DNA from: Saturnia japonica
Taxonomy: Eukaryota; Arthropoda; Insecta; Lepidoptera; Saturniidae
NCBI GenBank assembly: GCA_033032175.1
Contig: CM065322.1
Location: forward strand, 2,728,001-2,792,000
Direction: 5' to 3'
Length of the DNA: 64,000 nucleotides
Both the position numbers and the translations under genes were made by a program. How positions within the stretch are numbered: the first letter of the stretch is position 1; each line of letters starts with the position of its first letter. This document shows positions 24,285 through 36,352 of the stretch, piece after piece. The notes beneath the pieces were generated by a model. It saw nothing but the letters and a program-made list of their open reading frames with translations. It was not told the DNA's origin and searched no databases.

Positions 24285-24529
24285 TTTTTTTTTTTTATAA
24301 CTGATTACACTGTTAGCCTTAGGGGCCCTATCCAAAAACAGAGCCGCTGTGGCTTTTACAGCTTCACCGGACTTGGGGGCGAGCGCTTAGGGCACTCAGC
24401 CGCGAAAGTTTGTGACGACCCGCACGAGGGTGCCAAAGTGGTCGAACCTCGGCTCGGGCGGTCGTCGCGAATGCGAAAAGGTCGCGATCTATCTAATTCC
24501 CTAATCCTAAGAAAATTCGAGCTAACTAA

Positions 24530-24590
24530 CATATACTCATATGCACGTTCCCCTCCTCCTGGGAGGAAGGAGGAGCCATGCGTATGTGTA
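24530..24590 (-). other. 3'-UTR hairpin of the Jockey-type LINE
   Basis: In sense orientation the 5' arm runs ATACACATACGCATGG then CTCCTCCTTCCTCCC, and the 3' arm AGGAGGAGGGGAACG then TGCATATGAGTAT. Most positions pair, including U-G wobbles. Equivalent hairpins occur at 59779-59838 and 4503-4560. Confidence 0.6.
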
Positions 24591-24822
24591 TTTAGTGATC
24601 GGAATGGTTTTTCTACACTAACTAGCGCATTAGTCTAACTAGTAGCGCAAAAAAAGAAAAAAAAAAGGTCCCTTACAGAACCTATGTACCTGTGTGGTGT
24701 ACACGTGTGTGTGTCCATACGTGTGTAATGTTGTATGTGGGTAGCTAAGTGTTGCACGTATAGTGTCACTTGTATCGCGCGGGCGGCTGCCTGACCCAAG
24801 GGCTTCACACCGAGGAACGGAC

Positions 24823-25318
24823 CTATGCTTGGGTTGCCGCTAGAGAGGGTGGACGTGACGGGTATGCGGGAGCGAAGTTGACCGCCCGTCCTCTGCGGAG
24901 AGAACGGTGGTTACGCGGACGTGGGCGGTGGCACGCTCTGTTTGGAGAGGCAGTGGAATAGAACTCGTTTGCTGTTTCGATTTGGTCGCGCGGGTCAGTA
25001 AAGATGTTACGCGGCCGGCGTTTACTCCGGCAGGCATTGGGGTCGGGAACATATGAAGCTGCCGCTTTGATTAACGGATACGCGTGGTTCGACGCGGTGT
25101 CGAAATATGAGCGAGAAAGGTGTTTGGCATAAGCATGTATCGAAGGAAGGTCTATATCTCTATGGAGATTTTCCATACGAACATACCGAGGGGCGCCTGT
25201 AGGGCGGTGAAGAAACCTATTCTGGATGACTTGTAGACGATCCTAATTATATCTTGGCATATGTGCGAACACAACGCAGCTATATGTCATAAGGAGAGGG
25301 AAGAGTCTATAAAAATAT
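24823..25318 (-). pseudogene. Jockey-type ORF2 reverse transcriptase, C-terminal part
   Basis: C-terminal part of a non-LTR retrotransposon ORF2, downstream of the RT catalytic core. Going downstream on the minus strand I read LMTYSCVVFAHMPRYN, a TAG stop, DRLQVIQNRFLHRPTGAPRY, then LHRDIDLPSI, FDTASNHAYPLI and RPRNIFTDPRD, ending at the TGA near 24823. The LxVIQN...FL, GAPxYVR, LHRDLxLP, NHxxPLI and RPRNxxTDP blocks are the usual order in Jockey-clade elements of insects. The in-frame TAG near 25241-25243 shows the copy is dead. Nothing of the endonuclease or catalytic RT motifs is present because of 5' truncation. Confidence 0.82.
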
Positions 25319-25320
25319 AA

Positions 25321-26059
25321 TACATAGAAGATATCAATCAGTGTTAACGCTTAGATATTTAATAACATGAAGTTAACCAACATGTCAAATAAAGGAAATC
25401 ATGCAATTTCCATACATTGTTGATTTAAAAATAAGTTGTGTGGTCAACCCAGGATTATTTACAATGTTTTACAAGGCTTATAAGCGTTCCACTATATCTT
25501 GCAAATCTCACCAAGGTTCCAAAGTTAAGTCCAAAACATTTCACTTAAATAATTAGTAATGGTTATACAACGTACAGAGCATTAAAATATTGGGTATATC
25601 AGGTATGTTAATTAATTCGTACATATTATTTGCCTCAAAATCTGGTTTAAAGCAAATACTTTTAAATTATATTTGATCTAGTAGTGAAATGCGCAGTTAA
25701 CTTCCAGTGAAGCATATAAACAGTTATAATTAATGACCGAATAGGATGTACCTATGTGTTACAAGTCTAAACTTGACCTAACAATGGAATTGCAGAAAAA
25801 CATCTTCAAGTGCACTGGAAGATCCATTATGTAATCGTCTGCCCGTTAATGAATATGCTGTTGGTTTGAACCGTATGTCTATTTACGTAGAATTCAATAT
25901 GGTCTAACATGGTAGCAAAACAGTTCGGTAAAAATCTTGAAGTCTATTAAATTGTTGTTAATATGCGCACGCGACTGTTACATGTAGGCAGAAGGTTGTA
26001 AATTTGAAAATTATAATTTGTAAACAATTATAAATTTATTATATAATATAATCATATTA
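25321..26059. other. no feature recognised
   Basis: AT-rich with many stops. No signal seen between the two LINEs. Confidence 0.45.
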
Positions 26060-26142
26060 TGTGACCTGATTCAGTAAGTTCAATTTTCTGGCAAGTAATA
26101 ACATAGTGCATGACAGACAATTCGGTTTAAAAAAAAAAAAGT

Positions 26143-27046
26143 GTGTCACAGTTATTGTCCTTACTTACAGATGAAATAAATTACCATTTAGATAATAGAA
26201 AATATATTATTGCTGTTATGGTTGATTTCAGCAAAGCATTTGACACATTAAACCAGAAGACACTATATAAAAAAATGGAGCAGAATGACATACAGGGAGC
26301 AAAGTTGGAACTCTTTAAAAGTTATCACACAAATAGATTTAATGCAGTCACCATAGCTGATGAACATAGTTGCCAAATACCTACATATCAAGGCACGGCC
26401 CAAGGATTCGTCCTGGGACCGACGGAGTACTTATTATTTGTGAACGATATGTGTAATATATTTCAACATGGTTCGGTATATCAGTTTGCTGATGGCACAT
26501 GTAAAATCACGTCTCACAAGGATTTCAATACGGTGCAAGATATGATTCAGGAGAATTTTGATATGTTTTGCAAGTGGGCTTACGATTTAGGTTTATCCAT
26601 TAACTACAGTAAACTAAGCTAATGTTTACATTCACCATATAAAAAAATGAACTACCTGCCTAAGATCGTCGCTCATGAGTACAACTGCATGCACTTGAAC
26701 AATACCTCATGCACATGTTCGTACCTTGACGTAGTGGAAGAGCATACATATCTTAGGCTTAAAATAGATCATAAATTAAATTGGGGTCCGCATGTTAGCC
26801 AGGTATGTTGTAAACTTAGAGCTGTACTGTCAAAATTGTGCATACTTAATACTTAAACATAAAGTTCCTTACAACACACTGAGGCTCTTGTATATGTCAT
26901 TAGCTGATTCAGTGATAAATTACGGACTGGCTAGCTACGGACGTACATATATGACTTATATGAAGGGTATATATAATTTGCAAATAAGGTTATTGAAAAC
27001 TATTTTTCCGTTAAAGATTAAGTATAAAAACAAGTATAAGTCATAA
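26143..27046 (+). pseudogene. non-LTR reverse transcriptase, broken
   Basis: Reverse transcriptase of a LINE, which would copy element RNA at a nicked chromosomal target. Recognisable blocks in order: motif A VDFSKAFDTL; the GTAQGFVLGP block (normally PQGSVLGP); the INDL-like FVNDM; motif C as FADGT where active enzymes have F/YADDT, so the second catalytic Asp is Gly; then LGLSINYSK and HTYLRLKIDHKLNWGPHV. TAA at 26620-26622 interrupts the frame, and a frameshift near 26850 moves it to the next frame, where LYMSLADSVINYGLASYGR follows. The copy is dead on three counts. Exact clade is not certain; the C-terminal YG(L)xSYGRT block favours the CR1/Jockey group. Confidence 0.85.
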
Positions 27047-27259
27047 TTTATTTCACTATTGTAAAGTTCTGAGCGTTTTCAATAAGTTGAATTTGGCAAT
27101 TGTAACTCAATACAGTAACTGTGCGTGGAACTTAAATATGATAATAACCTTACGTAATCTGGCTTATCTTTCTTCATTTGAAATACCTAAATGTAACAAC
27201 GTGAAAGAATGTAAGGTCAAGATTACTCTAAACCGACGAACATGCATGAAATAAAAGAT

Positions 27260-27368
27260 TAATGAATGTCAAAGAAGCGAAAGAGGTATGCCAGGATCTT
27301 AGCAGGTGGAAGGACGTGGTCTCTGCCTACCCCGTTGGGAAATAGGCGTGATTTATGTATGTATGTGT
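27260..27368 (+). repeat. short repeat nested in the LINE
   Basis: Contains GCGAAAGAGGTATGCCAGGA, GTGGAAGGACGTGGTCTCTG and CCTACCCCGTTGGGAAATAG, ending in a TATGTATGTATGTGTA run. This matches a very common moth repeat tail (GTGGTCTCTGCCTACCCC). It splits the LINE coding sequence, so it is younger than that LINE. Target duplications could not be defined. Confidence 0.65.
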
Positions 27369-27523
27369 ATGGTGAGAGAGTTTGGAGATGCATTCTGCCC
27401 AGAACGTTAAATAAATTACCTAAAGCTATACTCGACAAGCTTGAAAACAGAAACAGAAGGCAGATCAAAAATATACTAATGCGATATTTTTTAATGGAAA
27501 TTAAACTATGTAGTTATGTGTAA
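27369..27523 (+). pseudogene. C-terminal end of the interrupted LINE ORF
   Basis: Continues the CR1/Jockey-like ORF after the nested repeat: YGERVWRCILPRTLNKLPKA then an Ile/Lys-rich end and RYFL. The order YGxRxxxxxxPxxxNKLP is a frequent LINE C-terminus. Confidence 0.65.
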
Positions 27524-27620
27524 GTAGGTAGTAACTCCTTTTCTATAAAATCTTTATCGAGTTAAGGATATGTGTAATTTTTTTAGTATTTTTGGTAATA
27601 AACAGATGATTTATTTATTT

Positions 27621-30061
27621 GTGCAGACGGATGTATACATGAAATCATCAAGGGGTAGCCACATAGAGTGTGGACCCAGGGTTGCACTGTTTATTATCCT
27701 TGGCTTAATTGACCATGAGAAATATTTGTAGTGATGTGAACAGTTTAACCATTCACCATTTCCATTGCGTCGGCCGCGCGGCCGCCTTTTAAGAGCACCC
27801 AGACAATAGTAAATACGGGTAAATAGTTTAGTCAACGTTATGAAGTCGCTAGTTTAACGGTCCGGTCAATAGTTTCGTTTCAATAATCACACCGACATGT
27901 AACACGTAATACATTTTAAAAAAATTAGATACAAAATTAGCATGAATATAATGGAAATAATAATTCTAAAAAAACTAACTTTGTTATTTATGATAATAAA
28001 TTTTAAAAACGTGCTGTATTAATGATTGATAATTAGTTTATTTTGCATTTCACCTGATTATCAATAACTGTACACGTTTAACTTCAACACCATAAAAAAC
28101 ACTATATTCAAAGTTCTGAGTAGATTCTAAGTTAGTACGTAACAACTTGAGAGCTATTCAGTATATTATAATTAACCATTTCTTGCTTTCTCTAAACAGT
28201 CACAGCAAACAATTCCCACATTCATTGTTACTACAACAAAAAATATTTATAAAACAGTACATACATTATAACGTTACTTTTTTCATTCGTCATTCGTTTT
28301 TTAAAATTTAGAAGTAAAAAAAAATATTACTTAATATATATTTTTATTTTATTATATGTATTTATAAATCGAAGTAAGGTGGTAAGGGTTGGCGGGTAAA
28401 ATAAAGCTCGTAGGTTAGATGCCCACTATGACTAATTTAATATTTAGGGAATCTGATCAGGTCGAAAATAGGTAAATACCGGAATTGTATATTCATCTAC
28501 ATATTTTGTTGTATTTCTACACTTTTTTAGTGGGAGACGACAATATCTAGCAATGCAATGCAAAAGGGCTATACAGTTTTTGATTATGTTTTGTAATTTT
28601 AAATTTAATATGTAGTTATAGATAATTTCATCGAATTTTCTTTATAATAATTGCGCTCTAGACATATGGTTTTGAAGCGATGATAGCTTTAGTCTCTAAT
28701 TAGGAATCTATAGTGTTGAAACCACGCTATAGTGACCTATCAATGTCCTAACACTGTCTAATACCCGCCTAGCTAGCACCAATAAATTTGTCCTAGCAGC
28801 TTGTTTTGAAAACCAGTTCTTCTTTATGTTTTCCATATAATCATATCGTTAGTATTGTTGCTTACGTTTTCATTGATTAACATCAGTTAAGATTTTGACA
28901 AACGCTAAACCTATATCATAAGTAAAAACAAAAACGCTAGAAGTAGAAAGTAATTTATAAATTAATGAAAATATAATGACTGTGAAAGTATTAGTAAACA
29001 TATAATCTCATACATTACAAGGTAAGTCATAACAATATGCGGATGTTAAAAATACTAACTCTGAAATAAAACCTCACAATTTATGAATGTAATTGAAAAT
29101 ATGGAATTATCCAAAAATTATATTGCCCTGCAGAATAAAATTATCAAAAACATATTCTGTGACATAATTTCACAGAAAAATAAGTTGGCCCATCTAAACG
29201 TCAAATTGAACAGGCAAAATTTACAATTCGAGCGAAAAGAATTACAATCGCACTTCCCTTTATTGCTTAAAAGTGAAATTTTTCGTGCACATATTTTTTA
29301 CGACGACCACATTTGAATAGGCTTTCTGGATCCCTCCCTTTACAAGTGGCAAATAATGTTTTGCGGGGTTTAATCGTTAAAATTAATGTAACGATACAGG
29401 AACGATGTAATTCTTTTTAATAGGTCTCTCGACTTTTTACAGTGTTACAAAATAAGCGTTGCCGCAAAATAATATATTTTGAGTCTTATACCGTTATTCA
29501 GTAAGGACGACACAACTTCTCAAAACTGTACGATCATGTTCCATATTTATAACTTGATTGTTCTTGTCAAATTTTATCTTTATTATTATGGATCTGGTTA
29601 ATTTATCTCTTAGTATGAATTAGATCATTTACTGATAGGTATATAAATATATGTATACGTTTTATTATATATTCAATTTGACAAATGTGATAAAGGTAGC
29701 GGTATAACCTTTTAAAATATACATACTTACGTGTATTTAAATATACGTGTAAATTATTTCAGTAAAGTGTCACAGAATAATCCTGCTGGCACTATATAGC
29801 CTATAATAAAAATTTAAAGCGATGGATACAGGTTGAAAATGAGTTTTTTAACAAAAGCACTTTTGTTAGTTTCTGTTTGTATCAATTTTCTTAGTTTATT
29901 GACTCTTGGTGAATGGAAACATCGTGAGAAAACTAGGAAGATTGAAAAATATCTTTATAGTAATAACTTCGGAAAATATAGAACTTTAAATACTAGTGGT
30001 TTCCTAGCGGTCGAAATTCGAACTTATTTTATTTTTTAATTTTAAACGATACTGAAGTTCT
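27621..30061. other. no firm gene; GC-rich patch and one orphan ORF
   Basis: 27640-27840 is GC-richer and holds the palindrome GGCCGCGCGGCC at 27771-27782; it may be an unnamed repeat. A plus-strand ORF at 29083-29316 (77 residues, rich in Asn, Lys and Leu with no motif) begins at an ATG after a purine-rich stretch and could be a small exon, but I cannot support it. Confidence 0.4.
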
Positions 30062-30240
30062 TTTTTCATATATTAAGAGAAAAACACTTTTTTGAATTTT
30101 TTTTAGGTCTACAATCATATTGTATATTAATTTGATACATTTCTTATGTTCTACTCAGCGTAAGACATTTAAGCACTCTAAAAGCATCTTTTTCCGAATT
30201 GATGCACATTATCGTCATTCCTTGTTTCGTATGTTACTTT
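30062..30240 (+). repeat. LINE-tail repeat H, diverged fragment
   Basis: TTTTTTTTAGGTCTACAATC, ATTAATTTGATACATTTCTT and CTACTCAGCGTAAGACATTT parallel the copy at 30900-30990 (TTTTTTGTAGGTCTTTTTAA, ATTAATTTGCTATATCTCTT, TTACTCAGCATAAGCTATTT). Direct orientation, about 800 bases apart. Confidence 0.6.
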
Positions 30241-30761
30241 ATCTAACAAAATATATCATATAACCTGTTCAGATAACATAGCTGTGAATTAAAAGAACTG
30301 TGTAATTCGGATTAGTGGTTTTTGCTAGAAAACAACATAAACGGAAAAAGGAACATTGACTTTTATAATATGTATAATAGGTAGATTAATTACAACATAA
30401 AATCACATGAACCGCAAAATATTAATCGACAGTATTCAATGTTAATAATTAAAAATCAATTTCCTCCTGGTTACGTTTTTTGATATGAACTATGAATGTA
30501 TAAATAATGAAAGTTTAATGTAGTTTGATGTTTATTAATCTAAGTTTGATTTATTTGTAAAATATATTTCATATACATTTAAGCTTCTGCATTTATAATT
30601 TCTATCTCTGGCAAATTACACATTCTTTCGAATTCAAAATATGTTTAAAAACGATAAACTGTTTTCTCTTCGTAGATTAATATAATTTTGTATAGGTACT
30701 CGTAGATCTAGGCATTTGTCTGGCAGTTATATTTATCCAGTAATGTTATATTAGAAAATAG

Positions 30762-31165
30762 CTGTGCCCGTGGCTTCGCTCACGTGGACTAAAGAATGCC
30801 CGCGCGAATCTTGCGCCCTCGCTCCTGGCTATTTTAAAGACAAAAATGCTTATTGTGGGTGTTTCTTAGAATATAGATGTATATTCTGCCGAACTTTTTT
30901 GTAGGTCTTTTTAACGCCTATAATTATGTAGTATATTAATTTGCTATATCTCTTATGGTTTACTCAGCATAAGCTATTTAAGCGCCCGAGTTGATTCATC
31001 ATAACCAGCTTTTTTTTATTTGTGCGTAACCCTAACTCTTTTTCTAAAATAAAAGTAGCCTAAGTTACTTCTTATATCATCAGCTATCTATCAGTGAAAA
31101 CCCCGTCAAAATCAGTGCAACCGTTTCGGAGAATACCTGGAACAAACAGACAGAGAGACAAATAT
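30762..31165 (+). repeat. LINE-tail repeat H
   Basis: Starts GTGCCCGTGGCTTCGCTCAC with GTGGAC, continues with CTTATTGTGGGTGTTTCTTA, and ends GTGCAACCGTTTCGGAGAAT then AACAAACAGACAGAGAGACA. This arrangement is the common non-coding 3' end of a moth non-LTR retrotransposon family. A minus-strand piece is at 8815-8930 and a related tail at 44825-44965. Confidence 0.7.
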
Positions 31166-31799
31166 TTAAAAAATGGGCTTTTTGTTATAGGTATCGTATA
31201 TACTTTCGTATGCATTAAAAAAAAAACTGTTATTTTGACATTACAAACAGACACTTCAATTTTATTTATTGTATAGATTATTTTACTACATTTTATAAGC
31301 TTTCAAAATTAGTAGACAAAGTACCGATTTCTATGTCTTTTTATATAACTATAACTTTTATGTTTTTATTATCTACATTACTTGATTTACTTACTTTTGT
31401 GCTTCTGTTATCCATATTACTAAAAAATCATAACATCATTGCACCCTCAAAAGCACAGGTTATTTATTTCTAACCCCCTCTCGCCCCTCAACTCAATACC
31501 GAAGCTCCGTTCAAATGACCGAACCTAATGGCCTAACTATTGTCCTCGCCCCAATGTTTGCGAAGCCTCATTTATTTTTATAACTCTACGGGATTTTTAA
31601 CGTAAAAAAAAAACCATTGCGGACATTGACGGCGATTGTCAGAATTGATGTGTCGTGACCGCGTTCCAAATTAAAATATCTCTTAGTCATTTTTTATGCT
31701 GCGGTCGACTGAATATGACCCGGGAGAGATTTAAAATTTAGACTTAGAATATAATTTGATAATATCACTTCATATTCCTTGGGAGGTTAGCAAGGTCAT
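31166..31799. other. no feature recognised
   Basis: 31440-31700 is somewhat GC-richer (CCCCTCTCGCCCCTCAACTC) without a recognisable identity. Confidence 0.4.
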
Positions 31800-32235
31800 C
31801 ATGAATAAATAGAATGTGTTTTTTTTAATGTAGTAGCTCGGCACATTGACGGTATAGTTCTGAGATCGAAATCCATCGGCAGTCACCATGATACCATTAT
31901 GAAAAAGACTGTAGAACATACTCAGCGAGGCGATGTTCCTGCGTAGCTAAAGCGGCTCGATGTATTTGGTAACGTCTGTATCATTAACAATGCGAATAGC
32001 CCGTCTCTGCAACCTGTCCAGAGCATTGAGGAGACATTTTGCATATCCATCCCAGAGATGCGAACAGTATTGCATACACGACCGAAATTTTGCCTTGTAA
32101 AGAAGAAGGTGTTCAGTTCTCTGACACATATTAAGTCTTGAGACACCCAAAGCTCCCCAAAACAGTATAATATATGTTTGGAAAAAATAGACCATTGATA
32201 AATCCGGTTGAGTATCATAATCATGCATCAAAATG
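31800..32235 (-). pseudogene. LINE reverse-transcriptase thumb/C-terminal fragment
   Basis: On the minus strand the frame contains KAKFRSCMQYCSHLWDGYAK then LDRLQRRAIRIVND, followed after a stop by LRRNIASLSMFY. The xRxCMEYCSHxW and LDRIQRRAxRIV blocks are standard in the region after the RT catalytic core of insect non-LTR elements. The ORF for this part is 94 residues. Upstream RT domains and the endonuclease are absent. The next conserved block of such elements (xWNxLPxxVFP) is present at 2120-2265, suggesting one family. Confidence 0.78.
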
Positions 32236-33399
32236 TCACCATCGATAGCTTTGACTCAATGATTGCGTTATTGGATTATTTAAGCTTTTGATTTGGCTAA
32301 TATATAATACTGATCCAAGATTAACATAATCACCGCGTCCACAATTTTTTTAATGGTTTTATGACGCGATATGAGGTCGAAGAGACCTTCATATATTCTA
32401 TGTAAAATTTACCTGTATAATATTATCTTTAAGTCATGTATTACTTACTATACATCTAGTTACATCTTTCTTACGCACGGTAAAAACACTAAATTGGTTA
32501 ATAGGAGGCATAAGTGTTGAAATATAAAAGTCATCTTTATAATAGAAGACATTTTTAAACAACTCGCACTTTTCTCTATTAAAGTTGGCATTATCTGTTT
32601 TAGTTGGTTCAAAACTAATTGGTTATGCAAAATTCAAGTGGCCATCCAAGTCGGCGGCAGAATTTACGAAGATCTCCGCAAACATTATATTAATACCTAC
32701 GTTGAAAATAATTGGGCTTCACCTAGTAGAGTTCACAATGAGGGTACTTTGTCTCCGTGAGTGGGGTTAAATAAATTAGTTAAGTCTGGAGTTGGACTTG
32801 CTTTAGAGTTTTGTCTTTAAATTCATTATTATGGTGCTTTTTAATATAAAAAATCTTCAGTCCATAAAATTGTTGTTGCAAACTAAAAATTAAGATCGTG
32901 ATGAACTAATAATAAAAGTTAAATAATGATCAGATGTCCTCAAGTTAGAGCCTCGACATTTATTCGCCAGTTATTAACAACAGTGTCAGCTGACGGTGAA
33001 GGAATACATTGCGAGGAAATTGGACCGTTTGAAAATTTTTTTAAATAGAAGATCGCATGAAGGCTCTGGAATCTGCGTGATTGCTTGAAGTAGTTAATAA
33101 ATGGTAGAAACGTTTTTGAAGGGAAGATGTGGTTTTCTACTTTAATAGGGTTCTCTATCATAGTAGAAAGCTTGTAAGCTTATCTTATTAAGTACCTAAT
33201 CAATATATATTGACAATTTCTAATTTTATACAATAAAAAATAATGTATTAAAAATCATAACCACTAGCATATGAGCACTAGATCTGACCAACTATAACTA
33301 ACCACCAGGGTAACTTTAAGTACAGTATTAAAAATAAGAATATGACAAGACAATAAAAAGAACCCTACTTCGATCCCTTTGAAGAGTTTCTCCGTGTAG
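32236..33399. other. no feature recognised
   Basis: Two short ORFs (32585-32770 plus, 32940-33161 minus) show no motif or pairing with other features. Confidence 0.4.
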
Positions 33400-33592
33400 G
33401 TATTTTCCAAGTTGAAGGTTAATGCCAATGAACCAACTTGGGACCACCCTTGAAGTATCCTCTATCCAACAAATATGGAATCATCCAAATCGGTTCATAA
33501 ACAAAGAAGTTATGGCTGAACATTCATAAAAAAAAACTTTCGAATTGAGTAACTCTGCGACTTTTTTGAAGTTGGTTAAAAACAAATTGCAG
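33400..33592 (-). repeat. dispersed repeat F, copy 3
   Basis: Inverted copy: plus-sense ATCCAAATCGGTTCATAAAC then AAAGAAGTTATGGCTGAAC is the complement of the block in copies 1 and 2. Confidence 0.75.
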
Positions 33593-34460
33593 TTGATCAA
33601 TATTTTAAAAATATTGTTTTCCATAATTCAATACATATCACTTGATATGAATATCATGAGATTCTGACAGTCGTAACTTTAGCATTTAATATGAATCTTG
33701 TCTAGGACTCGGTCCTGAAAATGGCGTCCTATTATCAAAGAGGATTGCGGGTGACATAATATTTGCATAAACAAGAGGGCGTTTTCGAATGTTTTTCATA
33801 TTGATTAAACGGTAGTGTGACAATTACGAACAAAAGTAATTCGGTTACTAAAATGTAATATAAATCTTCTTAAAGACTTTTTGGTAACTAAAGTACATAG
33901 TTTTATTACTGTTTCGTTGTTTACAATATTCCACTTTGTTATCGTAATTGTTTTTTTTTTTTCAATAATAGATCTTTAGACATAAAACCTCTGAATACTT
34001 TCTTCAGATTTTGTGATTCTTGTATGCTATAAAATCATTATTTACGGAATAAGATCTTAAAAGAAAATGCGAATATAATTAAAAATAAATTTAAAATCTA
34101 TCTCATGAATACATTTTTCTCCTTAATAACAGAATTTATGAATGACATAGCCACATAAAACAATTTTGAAGAACAATTTTGACATTAATAGAAATAATAT
34201 GGATAGTAATAAATATAGAAAATATAGAGGTAAATGACCAATTTAATAATAATTAATTAGTATTAGGTACATAAAAATCTAGAAATATTGTTTTGAAAAA
34301 CAATTGTAATACATCATTTGTCATACCCTATTCAGGGTCCATGTATTCGGATAATTTACCATATAAGAACAAATACATGATGCAAGTGGATAAATAAATA
34401 AATATAGGTCGATGTAGAACGAAGCAGGAACGCTTACAGAGAATATTATAGTTTGAAACT
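33593..34460. other. no feature recognised
   Basis: AT-rich, no gene seen. Confidence 0.45.
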
Positions 34461-34530
34461 TCAGGCTGTGAAATCGAGCCAGGTGTAACTGACAAACTTA
34501 AGGCGTACAGTGTAGTCAGTTCGAAAAAAA
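34461..34530 (+). repeat. terminal scrap of the Jockey-type LINE
   Basis: CTTAAGGCGTACAGTGTAGT then CAGTTCGAAAAAAA matches the very 3' end of the plus copy at 59493-60066 (CCTAAGGCTAACAGTGTAGT then CAGTTC), with its own short A tail. It is only about 70 bases long. Confidence 0.6.
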
Positions 34531-35784
34531 CTGTGTTATCCAAATATACAATTTTTTCAAATTGTGTAATTAGTGGGCTCAGACTTATTAATAAAGGTGT
34601 GAACTTATATTATGATCAATGTAGAAAATAGAAGATAATATCAAAAACAAACGATTTGGATGAAATATTCATAGAGCTAGTAAAATCATCTAGTACCTAC
34701 AAACAATGAAATTCAAAAACATTTTGTTATCGACTGTCCGGAATTGGGATCTACAAATATTTGCATGGACCGTGTATTTATTCAAATCCGCCAAAACTAT
34801 TGGACAATAACAGCTTTGGACTGTCAATTAACCAATTTGGATCGAGTCGTAGGATCTTCCCATACAGTGTGTTTATTTAATATGCCTCTTGGCTGCAGGG
34901 TGTTGTCTTTATAAACATTCAATGGGTTTAGAGGCAATTTCTGTTATATTGTCCTTCGCGGCTTCTCTTAAGTGATGTATAAACATTGCATACCATCTTT
35001 TATTTAAAGAGAATGTAACGTTTATTATTGTATGTATATACATGTTTTAAAAATGTTAAACCATTTTGTTCTTGAAGTAGACAAAAATAAATTGAATGTT
35101 GTTTTTTCTTTTATGAAAAAATCTTCAGTCCGTTTAACATCCACAAATCTCTTCTTCTATCCGTAATATTTTACAGTAAATAATAATTTATTTTCCTGTT
35201 GATTCATATGAATCATATAAGGATTTTGAATTGGTAAGGGTAGTGAATAAAAATATTGTTAGTTTTTCCTATATTTATATCAAATAAAAAAACATCATTC
35301 CATGATGATAAATGTCTATTTCGTTATAGAATGGTAACAGAATGTGTATCTAACGGATAAAAAACTTTCGTAATTTCCTTTCAAGTAAAAAATTACTTAC
35401 ATTTTTAATTATACACCTTCTAAAGTTTTAATGCCGAACATGAATAAAGATGACTTGTACTGAAAGTGATACACATAAAACATTTTGCCTAAAGCGTCAT
35501 AAAAGTATATTATTCAAGATTTATTATAAGCATAAATAGCTAACACAATACATCAACGTAATGTAAGAAAACACATAAAATTGACTCACACACACAATAT
35601 TTTCAATCATACCCTATAAATTTTAAGCTTAACTTCGTACCTTGGTATATGTTATGAATGATTAGCGATTATAATTTCTTTTAAATAATAGTTTTTGTTC
35701 CGTGTTTTCTCCATGTAGGGTTTTTTTAGTTGAAAGGTTTAGCATTATAATTACAATCTCACCTTATGTAAAAAAATATGAAGT
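34531..35784. other. no feature recognised
   Basis: No gene seen; the boundary with the SINE that follows is approximate. Confidence 0.45.
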
Positions 35785-36043
35785 GGCCCAAGACGATGAT
35801 ACGCTAAGCGTAGTGGAAGGACTGGCTCTCAAGTGCAGCTACCGCAACACACACATATTGGCAACAGATTTTCAACTTGAGGGTGGTACTAACCATATGG
35901 GTAATAGAAAATATCCCACCACTGTACTATGGCTTCATCACGATGTTTTCCTTCATTGGAAGCTCAGGCTCATTTCAGGCATTCGAACTCACCTCAATCG
36001 ACGCGGTTTCCGTACATACTACAACTGAGCCATCATTGCTTCA
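35785..36043 (-). repeat. tRNA-derived SINE, family 2, copy 1
   Basis: On the minus strand the head reads GAAGCAATGATGGCTCAGTT with A box TGGCTCAGTTG, and a B box GAGTTCGAATGCC follows. The body (plus sense) includes GGCTCTCAAGTGCAGCTACC, GCAACAGATTTTCAACTTG and GATGTTTTCCTTC, shared with 52021-52353 and with the split copy at 36421-36825. The 108-codon plus ORF over it is spurious. Confidence 0.82.
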
Positions 36044-36122
36044 AATTCATATATGAAATCGTAAACATTGGGATGCATTTGTAAAAAAAAACATATATCA
36101 TATAATATGTCTAGGCTGTCAT

Positions 36123-36352
36123 ACACAGGCCAGGTTACGACCAGTTAAAGCGACCTGCTGCCATAACATATCATTATGTGAACGGCGTACTCACGTGCCC
36201 TCAATGACGGATGATGATGTGCACCGAGTTTCACCGCGAAGATAGGCTACATAAGCCATCTTCGAGCGCACCAGCGCCATTTCTCAGACTAAGAGTCGAA
36301 GTGGTCGCCATGGCCGAAATCGGTCGGAACAATTATCATCATCATCATCATC
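36123..36352 (+). mobile_element. SINE-like insertion with 10-base target duplication
   Basis: A 230-base GC-richer unit ending in an (ATC)n run (ATTATCATCATCATCATCAT at its 3' end) is flanked by the perfect repeat AGGCTGTCAT at 36113-36122 and 36353-36362. A simple-repeat tail plus a 10-base target duplication is the signature of LINE-mediated retroposition. The body has no ORF. An RTE-type LINE partner is plausible because RTE elements have short simple-repeat tails. Confidence 0.8.

Larger units (their letters stand above)
24285..25320 (-). mobile_element. 5'-truncated Jockey-type LINE
   Basis: The minus strand carries the last part of an ORF2 reverse transcriptase (about 24823-25320), then a 3' UTR of about 520 bases that ends near 24298 in a poly(A) tail (T run at 24286-24297 on plus). 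5' truncation is normal for LINEs. The 3' UTR is GC-richer than the host DNA and holds a long hairpin (about 24530-24590). The same 3' end is found at 4395-4650, 17871-17985, 34461-34530 and 59493-60066, so this is a multi-copy family. Confidence 0.85.
26060..27620 (+). mobile_element. degraded CR1/Jockey-group LINE with a nested insertion
   Basis: A 5'-truncated non-LTR retrotransposon. Coding traces run from about 26060 (NNIVHDRQFGF, the segment just before RT motif A) to 27523. A short foreign repeat at about 27260-27368 interrupts the C-terminal coding part: reading before it ends around LNRRTCMK and resumes with YGERVW. The 3' end is near 27600-27620, in a TTTA-rich tail. Confidence 0.8.

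Noticed and set aside
24258..24961. Plus-strand ORFs of 126 and 63 codons
   Set aside because: They run antisense through the 3' UTR and tail of a minus-strand LINE; open reading there reflects its higher GC content.
35702..36028. 108-codon plus ORF ending in a His/Arg-rich stretch
   Set aside because: It lies over a minus-strand tRNA-derived SINE that recurs at 52021 and is non-coding.
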